Positions 7,777 through 16,531 of a stretch of 64,000 bases of DNA are shown here, in pieces. Numbering within the stretch: position 1 is the first letter of the stretch; the number at the start of each line of letters is the position of its first letter. The position numbers and the translations under genes are program-made. Source of the DNA: a virus; IMG/VR virus record IMGVR_UViG_3300026512_000008, positions 1-64,000 of that record, one strand, 5' to 3'. The notes beneath the pieces were generated by a model. It saw only the letters and a list, made by a program, of their open reading frames with translations. It searched no databases and was not told the DNA's origin.

Positions 7777-8577
7777 ATGAAGTTAGAAAAATTATTTGAA
7801 TCTTTAGATGAAAAAGTTTTTACTGAAGAACTAAAAAGTAATTTGCAAGAAACATTTGACGCAGCAGTAGCTGAAGCGGCAAAAGTATCTGATGAAGAAC
7901 TTACAGAAAAAGTAGAAACACTTGCTGAAATCAAAGCTGTTGAAATGATTGCTGAAAAAGTCGAAGACAAAATTTCAGAATTAGAAGAAAAAGCAGAAGA
8001 ATTTCAAAAAGTACTTGAAGAAGAAGCAAAAGAAAAAGAAGACACATTACTTGACCAAGTAGATTTATACTTAGAAAAAGTAGTAGAAGATTTTATCGCT
8101 GAAGCACAAGAAACTCTTGATGAGTCACTTAAAGCAGAAAAAGCAGATATGATTATCGAAGCAATGGATGCAATGATCGTTGCAACAGGTACAGACATTC
8201 TTAAAATTTCAGAAGCAAAAGATTCTTCGGATGCAGAACTTAAATTAGCAGAATCAATTGAAAAATATGATGAACTAATGGAAGAACACTTAGCATTAGA
8301 AAAAGAAAAATCAGCAATGATGAAAATGGGTATTATAGCAGAAATGAAAGCGGATCTTAATGTTGTTGAAGCAGATAAGTTTGAAAAATTAGCAGAATTA
8401 GTTGATTTTAGTTATGATCCAAGTTATGTTACAAAACTTGAAACATTAAAAGAAAGTTTAGGTGCTTCAAAAATCGTTGAGAAAGTTGAAGATAAAAAAG
8501 AAGATAAACAAGAACAAATTGTTGAGAAAGTTGAGAAGAAAGTTTCTTTAACTACAGCATTTAGTCACTTAGTTTAA
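7777..8577 (+). CDS. 22: Prohead core scaffolding protein (T4 gp22-like)
   Basis: This 266-residue scaffold would shape the prohead around the portal and then be degraded by the gp21-like protease. Nearly the whole sequence is acidic, helical coiled coil rich in Glu, Lys and Ala. As in T4 gp22, the C-terminal third has the conserved block MMKMGIIAEMKADL followed by VEADKFEKLAELVDF, the usual pattern of that family. The N-terminus MKLEKLFES carries an LFE motif like the putative internal proteins upstream. Length matches T4 gp22 (269). It has a strong AAAAGGAG site and triple late promoter, and the capsid gene follows by 20 bases. Confidence 0.93.
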   Translation: MKLEKLFESLDEKVFTEELKSNLQETFDAAVAEAAKVSDEELTEKVETLAEIKAVEMIAEKVEDKISELEEKAEEFQKVLEEEAKEKEDTLLDQVDLYLEKVVEDFIAEAQETLDESLKAEKADMIIEAMDAMIVATGTDILKISEAKDSSDAELKLAESIEKYDELMEEHLALEKEKSAMMKMGIIAEMKADLNVVEADKFEKLAELVDFSYDPSYVTKLETLKESLGASKIVEKVEDKKEDKQEQIVEKVEKKVSLTTAFSHLV

Positions 8578-8597
8578 TTTAAAAAAGGAGAATTAAA

Positions 8598-9926
8598 ATG
8601 AAAGAAATGAACGAACAAATTTTAGAATTAGTTGAGTCAGAAAAATACGCAGCATTGACTGAAGGTGCAGAAGCATCTTATATGGGTATGATGTTAGAAA
8701 ACGCAATGGACGAAGCTGAAAAAGTACTTGCAGAAGGTACAGTTGCATCAGATGTAGCTACATTCACTCCAATCATTATGCCACTTGTAAGAAGAGTTTA
8801 TCCAAACCTTATTGCTAATGAACTTTTAGGTGTTCAGCCAATGGCTTTACCAACTGGTTTTATTTACGCACTTACAAACAGATACTTAGGTAACAAAAAA
8901 GATGGTTCAGTTAGCCCAACTACAAAAGGTCAAATTCTTGTATTTAGCGCAAACACTCCATCAGTAGGTGATACAGTTACAGGTGTTGACGCAGCAGGCG
9001 ACGAAGCAACTGCATTAGTAGCTTATGTTGAAGGTAACAAAGTATTAGTTGAAGCAGCAGGTAACTTTTTAGTACCAGCAGGTGATATTTCAGCAGTATT
9101 TACAAATGAATTAGCATTTGGTCAAGTTCTTGTTAATTACACAGGTCCAATGACAACAGCAGAAGCAGAAGTTATCGGCGAAGGTATGAATGAAGTTGGT
9201 TTTGAAATTGCTCGTAAATCAGTTGAAGCAAAATCAAGAGCTCTTAAAGGTAGATATTCAGTAGAAATGTACCAAGATTTAAAATCACAACACGGTTTAG
9301 CTGCTGATGATGAAATTATGTCATTAATTTCTTACGAAGTACAAGCAGAACTAGATAGAGAAATTGTAAACTTTGTTAACACAAACGCAACTCCAGTTGC
9401 TAACTCTTTTGCACCACAAAATGCAGATGGTAGATGGGAAATTGAAAAATATAGAACAGAAGTTATTAAAATGAAAAAAGAGTCTACTCAAATCGGTCTT
9501 GATACAAAAAGAGGTCAAGGTAACATTGTTGTTGTTTCTCCAAATGTTGTTACAATGATGGAAGAAGTTGGTTCATTTAAAACTGCTACAAAAGACAATG
9601 GAACTACTCAACCAGTATCTGGTGGTGTTGCAGGAATCTTTGATAACAAATTCAAAGTAGTAGTTGATCAATTCGCTACAACAGACTATGCAACAGTTAT
9701 GTACAAAGGTGCTGATAGAAGAGATTCAATGGGATTCTTTGCTCCATATGTTCCACTTAGTTTCACAAAAGTTACAAACTTTGAAACTGGACAACCAGCA
9801 ATAATTGCTAAAACTAGATACGCTCTAGAAACTATTCCAGGTGTTGAAACTCCTATCAGTAATGATAGAGCAGCTAAATACGCTAGAAACTTTGGTATTG
9901 ATTTTACAGGAACTGCACTTCAGTAA
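8598..9926 (+). CDS. 23: Major capsid protein (T4 gp23-like)
   Basis: This 442-residue precursor would build the icosahedral head. The N-terminal propeptide (about residues 1-48) should be removed by the gp21-like protease after LAE at about residues 46-48 (context KVLAEGTVASDV). The mature start resembles gp23, with FTPIIMPLVRRVYPNLIANE. Further gp23 hallmarks are ARKSVEAKSRALKGRYSVEM, QDLKSQHGL, NIVVVSPNVVTMMEE and a C-terminal ETIPGVETPISN-type end. It is somewhat shorter than T4 gp23 (521). Codon and base composition are less AT-rich than in neighbouring accessory genes, as expected for a highly expressed gene. A terminator follows. Confidence 0.96.
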   Translation: MKEMNEQILELVESEKYAALTEGAEASYMGMMLENAMDEAEKVLAEGTVASDVATFTPIIMPLVRRVYPNLIANELLGVQPMALPTGFIYALTNRYLGNKKDGSVSPTTKGQILVFSANTPSVGDTVTGVDAAGDEATALVAYVEGNKVLVEAAGNFLVPAGDISAVFTNELAFGQVLVNYTGPMTTAEAEVIGEGMNEVGFEIARKSVEAKSRALKGRYSVEMYQDLKSQHGLAADDEIMSLISYEVQAELDREIVNFVNTNATPVANSFAPQNADGRWEIEKYRTEVIKMKKESTQIGLDTKRGQGNIVVVSPNVVTMMEEVGSFKTATKDNGTTQPVSGGVAGIFDNKFKVVVDQFATTDYATVMYKGADRRDSMGFFAPYVPLSFTKVTNFETGQPAIIAKTRYALETIPGVETPISNDRAAKYARNFGIDFTGTALQ

Positions 9927-9933
9927 CCAAAAT

Positions 9934-9959
9934 TAATTAAGATCTTCGGATCTTAATTA
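9934..9959 (+). terminator. UUCG hairpin terminator after the capsid gene
   Basis: A perfect 11-bp stem (9934-9944 with 9949-9959) is capped by TTCG between GATC sequences, the very stable tetraloop often used in T4-like transcripts. It lies 8 bases after the capsid stop codon. Confidence 0.8.
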
Positions 9960-9979
9960 TATATTAAGTAAACAAATGT

Positions 9980-9985
9980 TATAAT
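9980..9985 (+). promoter_or_regulatory. Candidate sigma70-type -10 for the homing endonuclease
   Basis: ATGTTATAAT resembles the extended -10 of T4 early promoters (GTGnTATAAT). It lies just downstream of the capsid terminator, and transcription would begin at the foot of the hairpin described next. No clear -35. Confidence 0.45.
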
Positions 9986-9988
9986 ATA

Positions 9989-10071
9989 TTTAATTATTTA
10001 ATTGTAGATAGATGAATTCCGACCTCACTATCTATAATTAAATAATTAAAATAATTAAAAAAGAGGTCGGA
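9989..10071 (+). promoter_or_regulatory. Hairpin-pseudoknot leader masking the ribosome site
   Basis: A 23-bp stem (9989-10011 with 10028-10050, one G-U pair) encloses a 16-base loop. Nine loop bases, TCCGACCTC at 10018-10026, are perfectly complementary to GAGGTCGGA at 10063-10071. That segment contains the Shine-Dalgarno sequence of the gene starting at 10076. Pairing would form a pseudoknot and hide the ribosome site. The loop also contains a possible nine-codon ORF (10012-10041). The 12-base linker must span the long stem, so full formation may need the stem base to open. In T4, the I-TevI mRNA is likewise controlled by a hairpin over its ribosome site. Confidence 0.7.
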
Positions 10072-10075
10072 CTCA

Positions 10076-11662
10076 ATGAAACACAAAATAAATTACAGAT
10101 TATTAAAATATCCTCAAACATTCTTTAATACACAAAAATACAAAATATCTGATTATAAAAGATATAAACACCGCTTAATAGCATGGTACTTATTACATGA
10201 ATATTCAAAAGACCATTGTATTCAACATCTTGCTAAATATACTGATTTTCGTAGAGTTATTAATAACGAATTTAATTTTATTAAACAATATATTACAAAA
10301 ATATATAATCTTGATATAAACAATTATACAAAACACAATATTATTAATTGTAAAATATGTAAAGTATGTGCTAAACAATGTAAAACAAATAGAGATACTT
10401 GTTCTAATAAATGTGCAAATACATTAAAAAACACTAAAAATATATCAGATGGTCTTAAGAAATATTACAAAACAGCAGATTGCACGGAAAGACACTCAAA
10501 AATTAAAGACTCTATAATTACAATGTACGATAATATGACTCCAGATGAAATTAAGGAAAAATGTGTTAATAAAGAATTAAGATATACTTCTTTTGATAAT
10601 TTTGAAAAAAGATTTATTACATTAAAATTAAAATGCAATAAAGACTTTTATTACAATAATAATATTATACCAATAGAATGTGAATGTGGTAACAAATTTA
10701 CAGCACTAAAATCTACTGGTTTTATACCTATATGTAGAGTTTGCACACCAACAGTTAAACATAAAACACAAAACGACATATATACATTTATTAGAAATAT
10801 AAGTACAAAACAAATACAAACTGATAATAAAACATTAATAAAACCATTAGAAATTGATATTGTATCAAGTAATTTTGGAATAGAGTATAATGGTATTTTA
10901 ACACATTCGTTTGGCAAAACAGATAAAATAAAATGGGCAGATAATTGGGAAAATAAAGATTATAATATACATCTCAGAAAAACTGAAATGTGTGAATCTA
11001 TAAATATTCACTTATTTCATATAAACGAATATGAATGGTTAAATCCCATTAAACAAAATATCTGGAAATCTATAATTGCTAATAAAGTAGGTATAAATGA
11101 TAAAATATACGCTAGAAAATGTATAATTAAAGAAATATCGTCGAGTGAGGCTAATAATTTTATAGAAAATAATCATTTACAAGGTATAAGAAATGCTAGT
11201 ATTAAATTAGGATTGTTTTATAATAATGAACTAGTTCAAGTAATGACATTAGGAGTTCCTATGCAACTTAAATATAAAGGGGCGAATCATTATGAACTTA
11301 TTAGATTATGTTCAAAAATAAATACCACAGTTATAGGTGGAGCATCTAAACTTCTTAAGTATTTTGAGAGAAATTATAATCCAAAATTAATTATTAGCTA
11401 TGCTAATCGTAGATGGGCTTACAGTAAAAGTACAGTATATAATAAATTAGGGTTTAAATATATAGGAAAATCAAAACCAAATTATGTAATATGTCGTCTT
11501 AATAATACAAATGTATATTCAAGACAAAAGTTTCAAAAACATAAACTTAAAAATATAATACCAAATTTTAACCCTACTATTTCTGCAATTAATAATATTG
11601 TAAATAATGGATACAGAATATTTCCAGATTCTGGTAATCTTATATTTACAAAAACTTATTGA
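10076..11662 (+). CDS. Free-standing homing endonuclease, PD-(D/E)XK-like
   Basis: This is a 528-residue probable site-specific DNA endonuclease. Around residue 100 there is a zinc-finger-like CKVCAKQC, with CSNKC about 10 residues on. A second CECGNKF with CRVC follows near residues 202-222. The segment PLEIDIVSSNFGIEYNG (about 257-273) fits the E-x-D ... E-Y-N core of PD-(D/E)XK/Vsr-like nucleases. The C-terminal part (about 355-480) matches a domain I associate with phage homing enzymes, with NNHLQG, GVPM and a YANRRW motif. It lies between the capsid and baseplate genes, a typical site for T4 mobile genes. Its codons are more AT-rich than those of the capsid gene, suggesting separate origin. 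Confidence 0.75.
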   Translation: MKHKINYRLLKYPQTFFNTQKYKISDYKRYKHRLIAWYLLHEYSKDHCIQHLAKYTDFRRVINNEFNFIKQYITKIYNLDINNYTKHNIINCKICKVCAKQCKTNRDTCSNKCANTLKNTKNISDGLKKYYKTADCTERHSKIKDSIITMYDNMTPDEIKEKCVNKELRYTSFDNFEKRFITLKLKCNKDFYYNNNIIPIECECGNKFTALKSTGFIPICRVCTPTVKHKTQNDIYTFIRNISTKQIQTDNKTLIKPLEIDIVSSNFGIEYNGILTHSFGKTDKIKWADNWENKDYNIHLRKTEMCESINIHLFHINEYEWLNPIKQNIWKSIIANKVGINDKIYARKCIIKEISSSEANNFIENNHLQGIRNASIKLGLFYNNELVQVMTLGVPMQLKYKGANHYELIRLCSKINTTVIGGASKLLKYFERNYNPKLIISYANRRWAYSKSTVYNKLGFKYIGKSKPNYVICRLNNTNVYSRQKFQKHKLKNIIPNFNPTISAINNIVNNGYRIFPDSGNLIFTKTY

Positions 11663-11663
11663 T

Positions 11664-11671
11664 TATAAATA
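11664..11671 (+). promoter_or_regulatory. TATAAATA match after the homing endonuclease
   Basis: An exact octamer starts just beyond the endonuclease stop codon, 142 bases before the next gene. Less likely to be used than the closer copy at 11786. Confidence 0.3.
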
Positions 11672-11785
11672 CACTATAAACAGATTTTTGCGGAATCTAT
11701 TAATTTAAGCTTACATACATTAATCGTTAGACTAAACTAAGTTTAACAACAATATACTCACTCAAACACTCACTCAAACTAATTA

Positions 11786-11793
11786 TATAAATA
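11786..11793 (+). promoter_or_regulatory. T4-type late promoter (TATAAATA)
   Basis: An exact octamer lies 20 bases upstream of the gp25-like gene, followed by a GTAGGA ribosome site. It would start the baseplate transcript. Confidence 0.6.
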
Positions 11794-11812
11794 CTAAAAA
11801 GTAGGATTATAT

Positions 11813-12232
11813 ATGCCGAATTACATACCAGAAGCAGATTATGATAATTATGCTGGGTCAGCAACACATAATGATAAACTTACATATTTCGACTATAATA
11901 GTCCGACGGATGTAGTTACAAATATTGATGCTATTAATAATGCTATTCGTAACATATTAATGACAAGATTAGGTTCACTACCAGGTAAACCAGATTTTGG
12001 ATCAAATGTTATAAATGTAGTTTTTGAACTTATGGATAATACAAGTACAACAGACATATTAAGAAATAGTATTATTCAAGCATTAATAAAATGGGAACCT
12101 AGAATATTAATAAATGATGTTGTTATAAAAGAAATTCCAGAATATAACAAACTTATAGCAAACATATCGTACACTTATACTATGATGGGCGGGAATATAG
12201 ATGCATCAACATCAATTTTATTACATGATTAA
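11813..12232 (+). CDS. 25: Baseplate wedge protein (T4 gp25-like)
   Basis: This 139-residue protein would be the lysozyme-like wedge subunit that joins sheath and baseplate. It matches the gp25/GpW family by ILMTRLGSLPGKPDFGSNV, followed about 25 residues later by LRNSIIQALIKWEPRI, where the EPR triad is the family hallmark. Length is normal for T4 gp25 (132). It heads a run of baseplate genes, with the gp6-like gene 24 bases downstream. Confidence 0.93.
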   Translation: MPNYIPEADYDNYAGSATHNDKLTYFDYNSPTDVVTNIDAINNAIRNILMTRLGSLPGKPDFGSNVINVVFELMDNTSTTDILRNSIIQALIKWEPRILINDVVIKEIPEYNKLIANISYTYTMMGGNIDASTSILLHD

Positions 12233-12256
12233 AAAAATACAATTAAGGATTATTAA

Positions 12257-14257
12257 ATGGCAGTAGAAGAAGAAATTAAGGAAACCGTACCGTTTTCGTT
12301 TGACGAAATATACGATGGTATAGCAGAATTATTTGAAGAAAAAGGATATGATAGTCCTTATGACGGCTCAAATTTAGCACAACTAATTACATCAATGGCA
12401 TATACTACATCTATGCTAAATGCTAATACTGCTATAAACATTAACGAAACTATTTTATCTCTTGCTCAAAAAAGACCAAATATTATTCAAGATGCTAGGT
12501 TATTAGGGTACGAAGCAACACAAAGAATATCATATGTATATGAAATAGAATTAACATTTACAGAAACAAAAACATATAATATACCTCATAATACTAAATT
12601 TTTAAGTGGTAGTAATACATATTATTACACAGGTGATGATTTTGATTTTAATGCTAGTGCGGGAGATACTAAAAAGATTTTTGTTAAAGAAGGCAAACTA
12701 ACTACTTATATCGAAGAACCAGAAAATCTTAGACAAGTAATTGCTAATCAACAATATTTAGATATTCCTTATGAAAATGTTGAATCTGATGGTATCGAAG
12801 TATATATTACATATTATCAAGATGATGGTATTTTATCAAACAAAGAAAGATTTTTTAAATCACCAACATTGCTTATTGATGTGGATGATAATCTTTCGAA
12901 GAAATTTGTTAGACTAGAAAATATCGATATGGGTACTCCACGAATACATTTTGTAATTAGTAATGTTGGTAATGAAGTTCCAACAGGCGCAGTTGTTGAA
13001 ATGAATGTATTACAATCAAAAGGTCCGGATGGTAGTACAAAAGATGATTTTAGTACAGATATCGAAGGTGTAGAAATTCATAATTATGAGTTAAGTATTC
13101 GTGGTAATAATGTTGAAAGCAACCAATCTATAAAAGATAATGCACCTGTATTACATAATACAGCGTCTAGATGTATTACAGGTAATGATTATGAAGTTAT
13201 TTCAAAAAAACATAGTGCGTGTCAAGAAGCATTTGTATTTGGTGGTGAAGACGAGCACCCAATGAAACTAGGTAATATATTTTTAAGTTTAACACCAGAA
13301 AAAGCGGATAGATCATTTACACAAAATAATGAAAATACATCATGGTATTTAAATGATTTAGAATTGACAGAAAATAATTACCTATTGAATAGCGAATGGG
13401 AATCTACTGTTATTGATGTAAACGGAAACATTAAAAATCCAGGAGTTTTAGATAATATTAAAGCGTTAAATTTGCCAGCACTTAGATATAATAGAAGGGA
13501 CCCTTTGTATATTTTAATAGATTTTAACATATCTATTGTTAAATATGCTTTAAGTTCAGTACATACAGAAGTAAGACAAACTATTTTTAATATTTTAAGT
13601 GATTATATGAAAAGTTTGGAAACATTTGAAACTGAATTTTTTAAATCAAATGTTATTAAAAAATTAGATTCTTATCTTACAGATATTACAGGGCTTGAAA
13701 TGGATGTAAATTTTAGAGTTATGATTGATAAAAATTCTATTAGTAAAGAAACAACACAAGCAATTCAAGGTACAAATATTGTAGATGTTGAGGAAAATTC
13801 AATAGTATTGTATTTAGATACACCATACGAAAACATATATGACGACAATGGTAATATGATTATAGATAATTTACCACAAATTAATACAGAAAATTTTATT
13901 CCAGGAAAAAATTTAACTGTAGATTTTAGCAATCCATCTGTATTACCGGATACTATTGAAGGAAATACTTTAACAAAAGACAAAGATAGTATAGAATTTC
14001 CTGTTTATTTAGGACCTATCTCGTCTAGAGACAATACTATAAATAAAATAGGAATATATACTATTTTTAATGACAGAACAACTTATATTAGAGTTAAACT
14101 AAATTCGGATAGTTTTGAGAATGAGTTAATAACTGCTAAATTTATAACATTAAAATATCCTAGTCAAAATATGAAAACATTAAGAAGTAGTATATTTAAA
14201 TTGAATAGTGTGAAAATTGATAATAAAGAAACAAGTCCAGAATATGAGGAAATGTGA
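12257..14257 (+). CDS. 6: Baseplate wedge protein (T4 gp6-like, baseplate J family)
   Basis: This 666-residue protein would form the ring of wedge dimers that holds the baseplate together. The N-terminus fits gp6: FDEIYDGIAELFEEKGYD, then a helix of the type LITSMAYTTSMLNANTAININE. After that comes RPNIIQDARLLGYEATQRIS, typical of gp6 and baseplate J proteins. Length matches T4 gp6 (660). The gene follows gp25 as in many contractile tails, and its stop codon overlaps the next start. Confidence 0.92.
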   Translation: MAVEEEIKETVPFSFDEIYDGIAELFEEKGYDSPYDGSNLAQLITSMAYTTSMLNANTAININETILSLAQKRPNIIQDARLLGYEATQRISYVYEIELTFTETKTYNIPHNTKFLSGSNTYYYTGDDFDFNASAGDTKKIFVKEGKLTTYIEEPENLRQVIANQQYLDIPYENVESDGIEVYITYYQDDGILSNKERFFKSPTLLIDVDDNLSKKFVRLENIDMGTPRIHFVISNVGNEVPTGAVVEMNVLQSKGPDGSTKDDFSTDIEGVEIHNYELSIRGNNVESNQSIKDNAPVLHNTASRCITGNDYEVISKKHSACQEAFVFGGEDEHPMKLGNIFLSLTPEKADRSFTQNNENTSWYLNDLELTENNYLLNSEWESTVIDVNGNIKNPGVLDNIKALNLPALRYNRRDPLYILIDFNISIVKYALSSVHTEVRQTIFNILSDYMKSLETFETEFFKSNVIKKLDSYLTDITGLEMDVNFRVMIDKNSISKETTQAIQGTNIVDVEENSIVLYLDTPYENIYDDNGNMIIDNLPQINTENFIPGKNLTVDFSNPSVLPDTIEGNTLTKDKDSIEFPVYLGPISSRDNTINKIGIYTIFNDRTTYIRVKLNSDSFENELITAKFITLKYPSQNMKTLRSSIFKLNSVKIDNKETSPEYEEM

Positions 14258-15852
14258 TGATTAAAGAAATAATACCCGCTATAACTCCTGATAATATAAA
14301 GGATATTCAGTTATTAAAAGATTCTATGGATATTTTTCTTGATTATCTTACTGAACATTCGGATATTTCTATTAATATTAAAAATATACTTGACCAAGAT
14401 AAAGAACCTATATACGAGGAATTTGTAAAAATTTACTTGAATGGTATATATAATGTTCTTACAAAATCAGAGCATAATGAAGCACTTTATGATAAATTAA
14501 AAACTTCATATCGTGCTGCAGGTTTAAATATCGAAGACATAGATCTTAGTGTGGATATAGTCAATTTACTTACTGAAGAATATATACTTACTAATAAAGC
14601 ATATAAAGAATCAAAAGGTACACCAACAGCAATGGAGTACATTTTCAATATTATTATTAATTCAGGTGTTCAAAACGACTTCCTTGGAGATAATATTGGT
14701 AGATTTAAATATTTTGAGGGTGAAAACTTATTTGAGTATCATATTGAAGGTACTATGATTGAGGAAGTTTATAATCACTTCGTTAAACCTTTGGTACATC
14801 CGGTTGGATGGGCATATTTTTATCAACGAGTTTTTTATCAATCATTTACAGATTATTTTGACTTAAAATTTGAATACACATTTGGTTATAATGGGCTAGA
14901 AGTTCGTTGTATGAATGGTGATATACTTTCAAAAGACAACTACTTAACAAACGAATCGCATCATACACCGCCACAACAATTAGTTGATGATAATAAAGTA
15001 GTTTTTATTAATGTAGATCATTTAGGAAGGGGCGACAATTCAACAAAAAGAACGAGAGTTTATTTTGCAAGTGGAGAGTATTTAGAATCAAATAATAACC
15101 CTAGAAGTTTAAAATTATTTAATAAACCTAATGAAGACGACAACCCAAATTATAACGAAATTAAAATAAATTATGATGAATTTGATGGTAACTGTGGTTT
15201 GTACATAAACTACACAGTTAAAGTAGTTTCGACAGTAGAAGAACAACTAGAATTTCAAGATATATCACATATAGCAAGTACAACAGGTAAAAAAAATGTT
15301 GTTGGTGCTGGAAATGTTTATATTGGTGCATCAATATGTGGAGAAGAACTTGTTAATAAAAATGTAAGTGTTACTTATAAATCATACACTGGTGTACACG
15401 ACGGTGCTGATTATAATAGGTCTTTTAGTGCTGGTGGTATAGATGAAGTTGATGCTAGATTTGGTACATATTGGGATAAAGAACATTTAAGATTTGACGA
15501 GTTTAAATTTGACGCTTATTCCAAAAATCCTGTATTAAAAAGCCTTAGTGGTAAAACTGCTAGTGACGAATATGAATGGTATCAAGAATTACAATATTGT
15601 AGTATAAATCCAACTACACCATTATTACCCGACGGTAGGGAAAATCACCAATGTAATATGCCATTAGAAGATACATTTCAATATGACCAAAATTGGGATC
15701 AACACAAATTAAAATGGGATAATTTTAATTATGATGGGGAGTATGTTACTGAAGAATTTGTTATACACTATGATAAAAATGTTTGGGATACAGATTTATA
15801 CTTTGATTACTTTCAATTTGATGGTGATTATATTGGAGGAGGCTTCTTTTAA
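14257..15852 (+). CDS. Probable baseplate wedge/tail protein
   Basis: This is a 531-residue virion protein directly after the gp6-like gene, where T4 has gp7. Residues 1-170 are helical and include AMEYIFNIIINSGVQNDF. The phrase YHIEGTMIEEVYNHFVKPLVHPVGW (key residues only: H, E, P, V, P, G, W) resembles tail protein I/wedge proteins that contact the tail tip. The C-terminal third has repeated short motifs W-D-x-x-x-L-x-F-D-x-F (for example KEHLRFDEFKFDAY, QHKLKWDNFNYDGE). These suggest small beta repeats. I prefer the ATG at 14257, sharing its A with the preceding TGA and placed behind GAGGA, over the GTG at 14254. Confidence 0.7.
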   Translation: MIKEIIPAITPDNIKDIQLLKDSMDIFLDYLTEHSDISINIKNILDQDKEPIYEEFVKIYLNGIYNVLTKSEHNEALYDKLKTSYRAAGLNIEDIDLSVDIVNLLTEEYILTNKAYKESKGTPTAMEYIFNIIINSGVQNDFLGDNIGRFKYFEGENLFEYHIEGTMIEEVYNHFVKPLVHPVGWAYFYQRVFYQSFTDYFDLKFEYTFGYNGLEVRCMNGDILSKDNYLTNESHHTPPQQLVDDNKVVFINVDHLGRGDNSTKRTRVYFASGEYLESNNNPRSLKLFNKPNEDDNPNYNEIKINYDEFDGNCGLYINYTVKVVSTVEEQLEFQDISHIASTTGKKNVVGAGNVYIGASICGEELVNKNVSVTYKSYTGVHDGADYNRSFSAGGIDEVDARFGTYWDKEHLRFDEFKFDAYSKNPVLKSLSGKTASDEYEWYQELQYCSINPTTPLLPDGRENHQCNMPLEDTFQYDQNWDQHKLKWDNFNYDGEYVTEEFVIHYDKNVWDTDLYFDYFQFDGDYIGGGFF

Positions 15853-15877
15853 AAAAATATTAAGTGTTTTAAAATTG

Positions 15878-15894
15878 TATAAATAATATAAATA
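15878..15894 (+). promoter_or_regulatory. Two overlapping late promoter matches
   Basis: TATAAATA occurs at 15878-15885 and again at 15887-15894, directly before the ribosome site of the gene at 15912. Confidence 0.55.
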
Positions 15895-15911
15895 ATGAAA
15901 AGGTATAATTA

Positions 15912-16487
15912 ATGACTGAAAAATTTAATGGAGTGCACGGTTACTTTAAAATTGAAGCAATTAAAGATGGAAAAGTAATTGATACTTTTGAACAAAAAAA
16001 TCTTATCATGGATGAAGCTAGAAAAACATTTGCTAAATATTTAGCAAACATAAACGCAACACCAGTGATTGACAGATTTGTTCTTGGTACAGAAGGACAT
16101 ATTGGCGCGGAAGACGCAGATGGTGGGGATTTATTAGCACCTAAAACAGAAGCAAATGGTTTTACTGCTGACAGAGATATGTTGTTTTCAGAAAGCACAG
16201 GTGCAAACGGAACTAATTATGAAGACATTAGATTTACTGTAACAGGTGTATCTGGTGATACAGTAACAGCAGATGATGAAAAAAGTACTGTTAAAACAAC
16301 TGTAACAGGTACTGATGTAACATACGAAATAATGATTCATAATGATGCATGTAATGGAACAGGGACAATTATTTTTACAGAATGTGCTTTTTACACTGGT
16401 ACAGAAATTTTTAGTATGAGAACTTTTAAAGGTAAAATTAAAGACGATACTGTATCTTTAAGAATTACTTGGCGGATAATGTTTTGA
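15912..16487 (+). CDS. Virion protein, tail/fibre base candidate
   Basis: This is a 191-residue protein of the structural block. The N-terminal part (GYFKIEAIKDGKVIDTFEQK, then LIMDEARKTFAKYLA) is of a kind seen in phage tail proteins, in which a strand with I-D-x-F-x-x-x-N-x-I is followed by a helix. The rest is beta-rich with a Thr/Asp/Gly-rich middle (about residues 95-145) and ends SLRITWRIMF. It lies between the baseplate wedge gene and the first long fibre gene, so a fibre-attachment or tip role is likely. No enzymatic motif is seen. Confidence 0.6.
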   Translation: MTEKFNGVHGYFKIEAIKDGKVIDTFEQKNLIMDEARKTFAKYLANINATPVIDRFVLGTEGHIGAEDADGGDLLAPKTEANGFTADRDMLFSESTGANGTNYEDIRFTVTGVSGDTVTADDEKSTVKTTVTGTDVTYEIMIHNDACNGTGTIIFTECAFYTGTEIFSMRTFKGKIKDDTVSLRITWRIMF

Positions 16488-16531
16488 TTAATATGATGAA
16501 AGTATATAAAGTAAGTAAATAGGAGACGAAA

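Noticed and set aside
10012-10041. Nine-codon ORF in the leader hairpin loop (MNSDLTIYN)
   Set aside because: No ribosome site is seen before it, so I do not list it as a gene; it is mentioned only as a possible switch element.
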